DNA of 9,661 nt, from NCBI GenBank assembly GCA_030609625.1, contig JAUWBX010000036.1, positions 1 to 9,661 on the forward strand. The letters are read 5' to 3'. This DNA is from Phycisphaerae bacterium (GTDB taxonomy: Bacteria > Planctomycetota > Phycisphaerae > Sedimentisphaerales > Anaerobacaceae). Position numbers and translations under genes: made by a program. How positions within the stretch are numbered: the first letter of the stretch is position 1; each line of letters opens with the position of its first letter. This document shows, one piece after another, positions 1 through 5,946 of the stretch. A model generated the notes under the pieces. The model had not been told where the DNA came from, searched no databases, and saw only the letters and a list, made by a program, of their open reading frames with translations.

Positions 1-684
1 CGAAAGTTATCATTAGCTGAGATTGGATGCGCAGGTCGAATGTCCTGGTCGCCGGATGGAAAACTGATTGCTTTCCCAGGCTGGGACACAGAGAAAAGAG
101 CAGGGGTCTTTCTAATTACGGTCAAGACTGGTGAAGTAAAGCTACTGGTGCCGCTGGAAACAGTATGGGCCTCTCCCACGTGGTCACCGGACAGCAAAAC
201 CATCGCTTACGGATCCAAATCCAATGTTTACGTCGTGAACATTGAAGACGGAAAACCGCGGAGGATAACTTCACGGGAGGAACGGGAACATAAAGGAGCC
301 GGGAATCCTGTCTTTGCACCGGATGGCCGTTCGGTCGCATATATAGCCGGTCGAAGGATACTGGCGACAACTATAGACGGCAAGGAAACCAGAGAAATTT
401 TTCACTTGAAAAACGACAAGTTCGGCATCGATATCTTCGATTGGTCTCTGGACGGGCGTCATATCGTGTTTACACCCGGCAACCGTGAGATCTGGTGCGT
501 TGCTACGGATGGTGGCAAGCCCTTTCAAATCGCCGATATATCCAATCTGGGAGAGAAAGTCTGGGCGTGGTTACCAAAATGGTCCCCCACGGGTGATGCG
601 ATTACCTTTGGAGTCTCCAATGAGAAATATCAATACTGGGTGATGGAGAACTTCCTGCCAGCAGCAGAGGCAGCCGGACGGTAG
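1..684 (+). CDS. PD40/TolB-type beta-propeller protein, 3' part only
   Basis: The frame is open from the first base, so the gene starts upstream of the window; 227 residues are visible, ending in TAG at 682-684. At least five PD40-like blade motifs are seen, at about residues 16, 61, 105, 148 and 194 of the visible part (WSPDGKLIAF, WSPDSKTIAY, FAPDGRSVAY, WSLDGRHIVF, WSPTGDAITF). The spacing of about 45 residues is typical of TolB/DPP-type propellers. Such propellers are usually extracytoplasmic binding scaffolds or the C-terminal half of multidomain sensor or peptidase proteins. The N-terminal part that would decide this is not in the window. The chain ends shortly after the last blade (WVMENFLP), so this looks like a natural C-terminus. 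The fold is secure; the function is unknown. Confidence 0.85.
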   Translation, partial: RKLSLAEIGCAGRMSWSPDGKLIAFPGWDTEKRAGVFLITVKTGEVKLLVPLETVWASPTWSPDSKTIAYGSKSNVYVVNIEDGKPRRITSREEREHKGAGNPVFAPDGRSVAYIAGRRILATTIDGKETREIFHLKNDKFGIDIFDWSLDGRHIVFTPGNREIWCVATDGGKPFQIADISNLGEKVWAWLPKWSPTGDAITFGVSNEKYQYWVMENFLPAAEAAGR

Positions 685-718
685 CACAAAAGCAGGTTGG
701 CGGTAGTATATTGTTACT

Positions 719-768
719 CCGAGCAAGGCCGAGGGGTCTATTAAACTTGTCCCGAGCGCAGCCGAGGG
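719..768 (+). repeat. Two copies of a 17-bp CCGAGC-N3-GCCGAGGG unit
   Basis: The units at 719-735 and 752-768 match at 14 of 17 bases and differ only in the three central bases (AAG versus GCA). They lie 33 bp apart in the spacer after the propeller gene. The type resembles small GC-rich dispersed intergenic units seen in many environmental genomes. No function can be read from the sequence. Confidence 0.5.
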
Positions 769-816
769 AATAGATTCCTCATAGGTTATGCTATATAACA
801 GAGAGGATTAGGACAA

Positions 817-854
817 AAACAGCAAGTGGGGCCGGATGGTCCCGCTTGCTGTTT
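817..854. terminator. Strong intrinsic terminator, probably bidirectional
   Basis: A 14-bp stem pairs 817-830 (AAACAGCAAGTGGG) with 841-854 (CCCGCTTGCTGTTT) with one G-U pair around a 10-nt loop. On the plus strand it is followed by ACTTTT, which would end propeller-gene transcripts. On the minus strand the stem runs into TTTTT, an even better tract, which would end transcripts coming from the AMMECR1 side. It lies only 30 bp past the stop of the AMMECR1 relic, so it may originally have been that gene's terminator. Confidence 0.85.
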
Positions 855-883
855 ACTTTTGAAACCACACGTCCAACCGAAAA

Positions 884-1005
884 CTATATGTTCTTGAATT
901 CCACGTCGAGTACATCAGCCGTGAACAGATAGACTTCTGTTTCCGGCTCTCGTCAGGCGTCAGCCGAAAACTCCGCTAAGCGATATTTCAGATGACAGAA
1001 AAATT
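884..1005 (-). pseudogene. Relic of the 3' end of an AMMECR1-domain gene
   Basis: By hand alignment, 881-979 matches 1366-1464 (the 3' end of the intact AMMECR1 gene) without gaps at about 77 of 99 bases. Weaker similarity with single-base indels continues to about 1005. Read on the minus strand it gives EPETEVYLFTADVLDVEFKNI-stop, against EPETEVYLFTADIFGADFKDI-stop in the intact gene. The tryptophan before this block has become TGA and the frame is broken further upstream. In the 12 identical residues EPETEVYLFTAD, four codons differ synonymously and none otherwise. The copy therefore diverged while still coding, and decayed later. Confidence 0.8.
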
Positions 1006-1136
1006 ACACGAAAAGGTCCAAAACAATTGCAATTTTACGATGAAACTGGTAACCTAACCAAGTCTGTAGGCTTAGCTGTATTGATTATTAGTGTATATGT
1101 GAAATTCCGGATTATTGTTCAAGATGGAGGTATAAA

Positions 1137-1355
1137 ATGAAAGGCAGGTCAACGATAGTCTTGGCGTTAGCAATTCTTTGCGTATGTTTTCTCCTTATGA
1201 ACGGGTGCGCAACCAGTGCCCAAACAGGTGCCGCGATTGGGGGGATTGGCGGTGCAGTGATAGGGGCCGTGACAGGTGGGGGTGGAGGATTGGTAGTTGG
1301 AGGACTCATTGGAGCAGGGGGCGGCTATGTAGTGGGCAACGAAATCGAAAAGTAA
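1137..1355 (+). CDS. Small glycine-zipper lipoprotein
   Basis: The 72-residue product has a basic N-terminus (MKGR), a hydrophobic stretch of about 17 residues and a lipobox-like MNGC with Cys24 as the probable lipidated residue. This predicts export and lipid anchoring. The mature part is almost all glycine, alanine and small aliphatic residues in GxxxG spacing (about residues 31-68), the pattern of glycine-zipper proteins such as the SlyB/OsmB and YMGG-like families. GGAGG at 1126-1130 lies 6 nt before the ATG and fixes the start. The stop lies 13 bp from the convergent AMMECR1 stop with no terminator between. Members of such families are envelope stress or surface proteins; the exact role here is unknown. 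Confidence 0.75.
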   Translation: MKGRSTIVLALAILCVCFLLMNGCATSAQTGAAIGGIGGAVIGAVTGGGGGLVVGGLIGAGGGYVVGNEIEK

Positions 1356-1368
1356 CAAAAGCAGAAAA

Positions 1369-1929
1369 CTATATGTCTTTGAAGTCCGCTCCGAATATAT
1401 CAGCAGTGAACAAATAGACTTCCGTCTCCGGCTCTTGCCAGGCATCAGCGGCAAGGCCCGCTTTGTGTGCACAGCAGTATGAAAGAAATTTCTCCTTGCT
1501 CCAGCCGGTCTCAGTGGCAACCTGAGGCAGAAAACAGCCCGATGCATGCCCTTTTTTTATATAAATGCCGTCAACTCCTAATCGCAAACTCAATGGCTCA
1601 TCAGTCCTCTGCAACGGCGAGAGAACCGATATCTCGACATCCAATTGGCCCAGTTCGCCGGCGGTTATCGGGTCGGCAAAGAAACGCGGGTCACCGGTAG
1701 CTGATGACTTTGCCATCTCAGCGACCAGTTCAATCAAGGGGCTTTCAGAAATAAATTGGCCGATACATCCTCGCAATCGCCCGTGGTTCTTCAATGTTAC
1801 AAAGCACCCGCAGGGGGCGTTCAATTCAGGGTCGTCCGATTGAGGCACCTCAGTCGGCTCTCCCTTGATGACCGCCTCAACGGTATCGCGAGCTACTTTC
1901 AGAAGTGTCTGTTTTTGCTTATCGTCCAT
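1369..1929 (-). CDS. amrA: AMMECR1-domain protein (AmmeMemoRadiSam system protein A-like)
   Basis: The 186-residue product covers a whole AMMECR1 domain. Visible hallmarks are GCFVTL...LRGCIG (residues 41-57) with the nearly invariant LRGCIG motif, DPRFF (80-84), LDVEISVLSPL (from 97), GCFLPQVA (131-138) and the C-terminal EPETEVYLFTADIF block. In bacteria and archaea this domain often occurs with a MEMO-family protein and a radical SAM enzyme (the AmmeMemoRadiSam set). Neither partner is in the window, so the symbol is tentative. Its molecular activity is not established. No Shine-Dalgarno site precedes the ATG. A frameshifted VTT membrane-protein relic lies 48 bp upstream in the same orientation and may once have shared its transcript. 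A diverged copy of its own 3' end lies at 884-1005. Confidence 0.88.
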   Translation of the reverse strand: MDDKQKQTLLKVARDTVEAVIKGEPTEVPQSDDPELNAPCGCFVTLKNHGRLRGCIGQFISESPLIELVAEMAKSSATGDPRFFADPITAGELGQLDVEISVLSPLQRTDEPLSLRLGVDGIYIKKGHASGCFLPQVATETGWSKEKFLSYCCAHKAGLAADAWQEPETEVYLFTADIFGADFKDI

Positions 1930-1977
1930 ACTTACAATTCAGTATTAGCCCCCCGATCCCACTGAAAGTTTTTGAAC

Positions 1978-2208
1978 TTAATGCAGCCATTTTATCACAA
2001 GAAATCCATCAATCAAGAGTACCACAAAACCAGGCGATAACCAATTAAAATACTTTTCGATAAAGGACTGTACTTTTTCGCCCTCCGGCCCATAAGCCCT
2101 GCCACAATAAAAAACCTTGCAGACCGGCCCACTGCCAACGCGATACGAAGTCCTATAAAGCTATTGACCGATACACTTCAGAAACTGTACAGACTTTATA
2201 TGTCAGAG
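1978..2208 (-). pseudogene. Frameshifted 3' end of a VTT/DedA-type membrane protein gene
   Basis: On the minus strand one frame gives ALAVGRSARFFIVAGL. After a shift near 2095-2105, another frame gives YGPEGEKVQSFIEKYFNWLS and then GFVVLLIDGFLVIKWLH, with stop TAA at 1978-1980. Further upstream a third frame gives YKVCTVSEVYRSIAL, a stop, then DFVS. Spliced together these resemble the C-terminal part of VTT (SNARE-associated/DedA/YqaA-like) proteins: a YKVFTI-like segment, a GRSARFF motif, an FIEKYFNWL linker and a final hydrophobic helix. At least two frameshifts and one in-frame stop make it non-functional. The 5' half is not recognisable before the popT gene. The family call is from memory of its pattern. 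Confidence 0.65.
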
Positions 2209-2329
2209 ACGTAAAACATCGAAGAACCTATACTGATTACTTCAATGTACCTTCTGTTTTGCAGAAAAACTAAAAAAAATACGGAACTTTCAACTTCTTA
2301 TGAGCGGACACTACAGTTAGAATACGAAA

Positions 2330-3229
2330 ATGAAAAATAAGATTCTAATATTTCTCAAAGGTTTCTTAATGGGGGTATGTGACTTAATACCCGGCATTTC
2401 AGGGGGCACTGTTGCTTTTATAACCGGGATTTATACTCGATTAATAAATTCGGTTAAAAGTTTCTCACCAAAACTAATCTACGATATTGTCACGTATCCG
2501 ATTAACAGAAAAAGTGACCGCTTAAAAGAAGACATTAAAAAATTAGACTTGATTTTCCTGCTGATTCTGATGCTGGGAATTATGAGCGCCTTTTTAATAG
2601 GCTCAAGAATCATTAAGTTCCTTCTGAGGGAATATATTGCATATACTTTATCTTTCTTTATTGGCTTAATTTTAGCATCTTCAAAAACAATCTTTGAACA
2701 TATTGAAAATCACAATATAAAGAATGTCCTGTTTTGTTTGTTGGGATTGATATTAGGCCTTCTGTCTTCAATGCTTGTACCTTTAACTGTAGACCCAAGT
2801 TTAGGATATGTTCTTCTCGGGGGCTTCTGTGCTGTTAATGCCATGTTTCTACCGGGCATTTCAGGTGCTTTTATATTATTAATTATGGGATTGTACGAGT
2901 TTATGGTTAATGTTTTGAATGATATTCGAAATAATATAAGTTATTTCCTGGTATTTACTGCAGGTGCCGTACTGGGAGCTTTTACTATTTCAAGAATTAT
3001 ATCATTCCTCTTTAAGAAAAACAAATGCAGGACGCTTTATACTCTTCTTGGCCTTGTAATTGGTGCCTTAGCTACCCCTGTAAAAAAGATTATCGAAACT
3101 ACATCTTTTCAGATGTCATATGTTCTTATTATGGTCTTTTGGTGCCTGCTGGGCGCATCGCTGGTGGTTCTGATGGGAAGCTATAAAAAAGCTTACGAAA
3201 GAAAAACGCAGATTACAGAAAAACAATAA
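2330..3229 (+). CDS. popT: DUF368 membrane protein, undecaprenyl-phosphate translocase family (PopT)
   Basis: The 299-residue polytopic membrane protein has the DUF368 signature twice: DLIPGISGGTVAFITGIY (from residue 18, PGISGG at 21-26) and MFLPGISGAFILLIMGLYE (from 172, PGISGA at 175-180). These are the two inverted-repeat re-entrant motifs. About eight hydrophobic segments are visible, with a basic C-terminus (RKTQITEKQ) that I infer is cytoplasmic. DUF368 proteins, like some DedA proteins, have been shown to return undecaprenyl phosphate across the membrane for cell-wall synthesis. The length is normal for the family. The gene is clearly richer in A+T than ispE, murG and amrA, with many TTA, ATT and AAA codons, which suggests recent transfer. 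No clear Shine-Dalgarno site precedes the ATG. Family assignment is firm; the substrate is inferred. Confidence 0.88.
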   Translation: MKNKILIFLKGFLMGVCDLIPGISGGTVAFITGIYTRLINSVKSFSPKLIYDIVTYPINRKSDRLKEDIKKLDLIFLLILMLGIMSAFLIGSRIIKFLLREYIAYTLSFFIGLILASSKTIFEHIENHNIKNVLFCLLGLILGLLSSMLVPLTVDPSLGYVLLGGFCAVNAMFLPGISGAFILLIMGLYEFMVNVLNDIRNNISYFLVFTAGAVLGAFTISRIISFLFKKNKCRTLYTLLGLVIGALATPVKKIIETTSFQMSYVLIMVFWCLLGASLVVLMGSYKKAYERKTQITEKQ

Positions 3230-3261
3230 GAAATATGTGATTACCTGTAATAGGCAAAACT

Positions 3262-3283
3262 GTAGTAGCCACTACTCATTTTT
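3262..3283. terminator. Weak terminator-like hairpin between convergent genes
   Basis: GTAGT (3262-3266) pairs with ACTAC (3271-3275) around AGCC, followed on the plus strand by a T-rich tract ending at about 3283. It lies 32 bp after popT and overlaps the stop codon of the convergent DUF6398 gene. The stem is only five pairs, so function is uncertain. Confidence 0.3.
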
Positions 3284-3938
3284 CCAATCCTTCAAATAAA
3301 TTAGGCCCATCGTCCCCCAGCTTCGTGGCAGATTTTGGTTTGGAAGTCTTACTCTGCTTAGAAGGAAATTCTATGATATTTGTTCCTGTGCCGGATTCGG
3401 GTTCCGGCTCCTGCTTATCAGCAGGAATAAAAGGTATCAGTCCCTCCCGATACGCCTCTTCCTGAACCTGGCGTGGGGTGTCGCGGATATCAATCACAAA
3501 TCCACCGACATCAAACATCCAGACCAGCGGGTTGTCCGCGAGCATAGCTGGTGTACACCAGTCCGGGTCCAACGTAGTAATATCGAGCTTGTCGCGGATG
3601 ATTCTTGATTTCGCCATCATCGTTCCCTGTGACACGCCGAATCCTTCCGCCAACTGTGCCGATGTCATATGTGGGCTGCGATCGGGGTCATGCAGAAAAT
3701 TAACCCAGCCAACAGCGTGAACTATCCCGCCGGCCCAACCGGCCGGCTTGTCCCTTTGAGACGGCAACTCTCCGAGATAGATAACCATGGCCATTTCCTC
3801 ACAGAGTTGCCGGTAGTCCTCATCAAGGTACTGTTCGCAGAATGCATCTGTCAGCTCCACGACCGCTGCGAAAGCCTCCTGAAACTCGTCTGGTATATTT
3901 GTACCAACCTCTTTACTTCGCCCTTTATTCTGTTTCAT
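3276..3938 (-). CDS. DUF6398-type protein with helix-turn-helix-like segment
   Basis: The product has 220 residues from the chosen start. Residues about 16-125 match my memory of the DUF6398 pattern: an acidic helical start (CEQYLDEDYRQLCEEMA), AGWAGGIVHAVGWVNFLHD (from 66), then MTSAQLAEGFGVSQGTMMAKSRIIRDKL (from 91), which reads like a helix-turn-helix. The C-terminal tail (about 175-220) is charged and low in complexity. The frame is open to 4019, but AAGGAG at 3945-3950 sits 6 nt before the ATG at 3936-3938, so I chose that start. It overlaps the end of the channel gene by 14 nt, which suggests translational coupling. Function is unknown; DNA binding is only inferred. Confidence 0.75.
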   Translation of the reverse strand: MKQNKGRSKEVGTNIPDEFQEAFAAVVELTDAFCEQYLDEDYRQLCEEMAMVIYLGELPSQRDKPAGWAGGIVHAVGWVNFLHDPDRSPHMTSAQLAEGFGVSQGTMMAKSRIIRDKLDITTLDPDWCTPAMLADNPLVWMFDVGGFVIDIRDTPRQVQEEAYREGLIPFIPADKQEPEPESGTGTNIIEFPSKQSKTSKPKSATKLGDDGPNLFEGLEK

Positions 3939-5100
3939 CTTTTTCTCCTTTTTCATCTGCAAACTTCCCTGCCGGCCCACCGGCCGTAAACAATACCGCA
4001 AACCGAGTAACCAACGCACCTAATAGAACATAACCTAAAATCACCTGCAACATAAGCAATAAATGGCCTAAGATACTTTGAGCATTAGCATACATATCAC
4101 CAAAACCCAATGTTGTCATAGTTACAATGGAAAAGTAGAGTGTCCTTAAAGGAACGAGCCACGGTTGTACTTCAATTCCACTTCTGTCAACGAATAGATA
4201 CTTGACAATTCCCGGCGGAGCTATTCTCCCCCAATGGTAATAGATATTCGCAAAAATAAGTGCCAGCCCAAAGAAAGTAAATACTATCCTACTCGTAGAT
4301 ATACCATAATCACTTATCCACCAGAATAGTTTCACAAGCCATTTTAATCTCGGATGTTCTTTATACCAATACTCCCAGTTCATCCGCCGGATATTATATT
4401 CCAAAAGATGTTTTGTTCTCGGGTGTACCCTTGCATTGTCTAAGTTTACGGCACTGAAATCAGTATAACGCTCATTTTTACAATAACGATTGACTTCGCT
4501 CTTCCAAATTAATGTGGCATGGTTAACCATAGCAGCAAGAAAATTCGCACCTTGAAGATGGGATTTTCCCGTAAGGTCTGCTCCCTCAAGATGCGCAAAC
4601 CAAAGATTGGCATCTTCAAGATGAACAAAACGGAGATTAGTATTTTCCAGGTGTGCCCTGTTAAGGTGGGCGCCTTGGAGGTAGGCATTGTATAATTTTG
4701 CATTCTCAAGATGCGCATCGTTTAAATTCGCGCCTTCGAGATGAGCAAAACTCAGGTGCGAACCTTCCAAATGAGCATCGACAAACATGGTTTTCTTCAG
4801 ATAAACCTTTCCACGAACTCCCACAGTAGTACGTGTGCTTAGGAGTGCTCCTTTAAGGTAACATTCGGAAAAATCGGCGCCTTCCAGATAAATGTCTTCA
4901 TCCCTATACTTACGCAAATAGTCCCACTGGGCGTTTTTGCGCCACTCGTTCCATTTCTTTATTCCTTCCTCACCCTTCTCTGAACACTCTTTGAGAAATT
5001 CGTACTGATCCAGATCGCATTTCATTCCTTTCTTAAGAAGTTCAGGATCAAGCCTCCGTTTCTCCTTTGGTTTTTCATTTTTCGATTCCGATTCGTTCAT
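3925..5100 (-). CDS. Pentapeptide-repeat protein fused to a two-helix (K+-type) ion channel domain
   Basis: The product has 391 residues. Residues 1-65 are charged and probably cytoplasmic. Residues about 71-190 (plus a short piece near 214-224) form pentapeptide repeats, mostly in the decapeptide rhythm AHLEGANLND, predicting a right-handed quadrilateral beta-helix. A basic, aromatic stretch (226-265) leads to TM1 (about 270-290), a pore helix, the filter TMTTLGFGDM (327-336, TLGFGD at 330-335) and TM2 (about 342-372). This is the Ion_trans_2 plan with a TxGFGD potassium-type filter, presumably working as a tetramer. No RCK/TrkA domain is seen, so the beta-helix replaces the usual regulatory domain. 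The last residues overlap the DUF6398 gene. A promoter-like repeat lies 125 bp upstream. Confidence 0.88.
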   Translation of the reverse strand: MNESESKNEKPKEKRRLDPELLKKGMKCDLDQYEFLKECSEKGEEGIKKWNEWRKNAQWDYLRKYRDEDIYLEGADFSECYLKGALLSTRTTVGVRGKVYLKKTMFVDAHLEGSHLSFAHLEGANLNDAHLENAKLYNAYLQGAHLNRAHLENTNLRFVHLEDANLWFAHLEGADLTGKSHLQGANFLAAMVNHATLIWKSEVNRYCKNERYTDFSAVNLDNARVHPRTKHLLEYNIRRMNWEYWYKEHPRLKWLVKLFWWISDYGISTSRIVFTFFGLALIFANIYYHWGRIAPPGIVKYLFVDRSGIEVQPWLVPLRTLYFSIVTMTTLGFGDMYANAQSILGHLLLMLQVILGYVLLGALVTRFAVLFTAGGPAGKFADEKGEKDETE

Positions 5101-5159
5101 CTATTTTGTTCTCTTAAGATCGGCCGTGACAATATGAAACTCACCACTCACAATTCTTA

Positions 5160-5187
5160 CGAGTATCGAGCATCAAGAATCGAGTCT
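5160..5187. repeat. Array of four degenerate 7-bp units (CGAGNAT-like)
   Basis: Four successive heptamers fill 28 bp: CGAGTAT, CGAGCAT, then CAAGAAT and CGAGTCT, with consensus CGAGNAT. The array lies in the probable 5' leader of the channel gene, downstream of its promoter-like element. Similar 7-bp arrays occur at 6044-6071 and 8566-8616. Confidence 0.6.
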
Positions 5188-5199
5188 CACATTTTAACT

Positions 5200-5253
5200 T
5201 TCTCTATGGCTAATCTTCATCTCCAGAATAAGGCCAACCTGCTATACTGTCAA
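5200..5253 (-). repeat. Dispersed promoter-bearing repeat, copy 1
   Basis: This copy matches 5947-6016. Bases 5224-5253 are identical over 30 bp to 5987-6016. The 44-bp block 5210-5253 matches 5973-6016 at 40 positions. TTCTCTATG at 5200-5208 recurs at 5947-5955, with about 16 bp missing in this copy. Confidence 0.8.
5225..5253 (-). promoter_or_regulatory. Sigma-70-like promoter for the channel/DUF6398 pair
   Basis: On the minus strand a perfect TTGACA (-35; plus-strand 5248-5253) is followed by 17 bp and TATTCT (-10; plus-strand 5225-5230, four of six matches to TATAAT). Transcription would start near 5218 and give a leader of about 118 nt before the ATG at 5100. Spacing and position fit well. 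The element is part of a repeat that also occurs where no minus-strand gene follows, so promoter function is an inference. Confidence 0.55.
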
Positions 5254-5308
5254 TGAGCGATTCTAAAATATCCTTTACTGTGGAGGGCAATTGTTTTATC
5301 ATATTGCT

Positions 5309-5491
5309 ATGATTGAGAAGGTCGTTACAAAGTGTAATTTGCAGGATTGGTGTAAGGTTAAGGATGACCTGAACTACTGGTTGAGTAAGACACCGCAAGA
5401 GAGAATCTCAGCCGTTGAGCATTTAAGAAGGTGCTATTATGGAAATTCAGCCGAACTTCAAAGAACTGCTCGAGTTGTTAAACGCTCATAA
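5309..5491 (+). CDS. Small protein paired with a nucleotidyltransferase
   Basis: The product has 60 residues from ATG 5309. It is mostly helical and charged, with the block WLSKTPQERISAVEHLRRCYYG and the basic end NSAELQRTARVVKRS. I recall small proteins of this pattern (YWLSKxPxERIxAVExLRRxYYG...LQRTARV) directly upstream of small nucleotidyltransferases in many genomes; I know no described function. A TTG at 5291, 3-4 nt after GGAGGG (5282-5287), is a possible alternative start adding six residues. I chose the ATG because it fits the length I recall for relatives. The 3' end overlaps the next gene by 53 nt in another frame, which implies a tight two-gene unit, possibly toxin-antitoxin-like. 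Confidence 0.7.
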   Translation: MIEKVVTKCNLQDWCKVKDDLNYWLSKTPQERISAVEHLRRCYYGNSAELQRTARVVKRS

Positions 5492-5885
5492 TGTGGATTA
5501 TGTTATTGTCGGGGCATATGCACTTGCGTTCCATGGTGCGCCGCGATTTACCGGCGACATCGATATCTTCGTAAAACCCGACTCCAAAAACGCCGAGAGC
5601 ATTTTAGCCGCCCTTAAAGAATTCGGCTTCGGTTCTTTAGATTTGGACAAATCGGATTTCCAGCAGCCGGACAAAGTCATCCAGCTTGGTTTCCCTCCTG
5701 TTCGTATAGATTTGCTCACTTCACTCACGGATGTCCCCTGGCAGCAGGCTTACTCAGGCAAAGTAGAGGGAACTTATGGTGATGTACCGGTCTATTTCCT
5801 TGGCCGTAAAGAATTCCTTGCTAATAAAAAAGCCTTAGGAAGAAAAAAAGACCTGGCAGACATAGAAGCCCTCGGCGAAGATTGA
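5439..5885 (+). CDS. Small nucleotidyltransferase-fold protein (DUF6036/AbiEii-like)
   Basis: The product has 148 residues. The N-terminal part holds VIVGAYALAFHG (23-33) and PRFTGDIDIFV (35-45), the nucleotidyltransferase core with the metal-binding pair Asp40 and Asp42. A third acidic residue is probably Asp91 in RIDLLT. The C-terminal block LANKKALGRKKDLADIEAL (127-145) is typical of this group. The catalytic triad is intact. The canonical helix-cap GS appears here as GA, so activity is not assured. AAGAAGG lies about 8 nt before the ATG. The gene overlaps the preceding small gene by 53 nt. Relatives include antitoxin- and toxin-type MNT/AbiEii proteins and antibiotic nucleotidyltransferases; the target here is unknown. 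Confidence 0.85.
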   Translation: MEIQPNFKELLELLNAHNVDYVIVGAYALAFHGAPRFTGDIDIFVKPDSKNAESILAALKEFGFGSLDLDKSDFQQPDKVIQLGFPPVRIDLLTSLTDVPWQQAYSGKVEGTYGDVPVYFLGRKEFLANKKALGRKKDLADIEALGED

Positions 5886-5901
5886 TACGACTGTTCTCGT
5901 C

Positions 5902-5933
5902 ATTGCGAGCGAGGCGAAGCCGAGCGCGGCAAT
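5902..5933. repeat. Palindromic intergenic unit with ATTGC/GCAAT ends
   Basis: ATTGC (5902-5906) and GCAAT (5929-5933) bracket a GC-rich core made of GCGAGCGAGGCGAAGC-like words. It belongs to the type of small palindromic dispersed unit (ATTGCGAGCGAAGCGAAGCAAT-like) that I recall from many unrelated bacterial genomes. It begins 17 bp after the nucleotidyltransferase stop. As RNA it could form a short hairpin, but no T-tract follows. Confidence 0.55.
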
Positions 5934-5946
5934 CTCAACTTCTCAA

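Noticed and set aside
1167..1547. 126-codon minus-strand frame across the lipoprotein and AMMECR1 ends
   Set aside because: It crosses two well-supported genes in a non-coding frame and has no protein-like character.
3729..3983. CCGGCC-rich words recurring at 3729-3745 and 3971-3983
   Set aside because: They encode glycine/alanine/proline stretches in two different proteins; similarity is short and explained by codon choice.
4509..4718. Repeat-rich minus-strand frame inside the channel gene
   Set aside because: A shadow of the pentapeptide repeats in another frame; its periodicity comes from the real gene.
5210..5398. Minus-strand open frame sharing DSIAGWPYS with the frame at 5943-6212
   Set aside because: The shared peptide is explained by the promoter-bearing DNA repeat; the rest of the two frames is unrelated and overlaps better genes.
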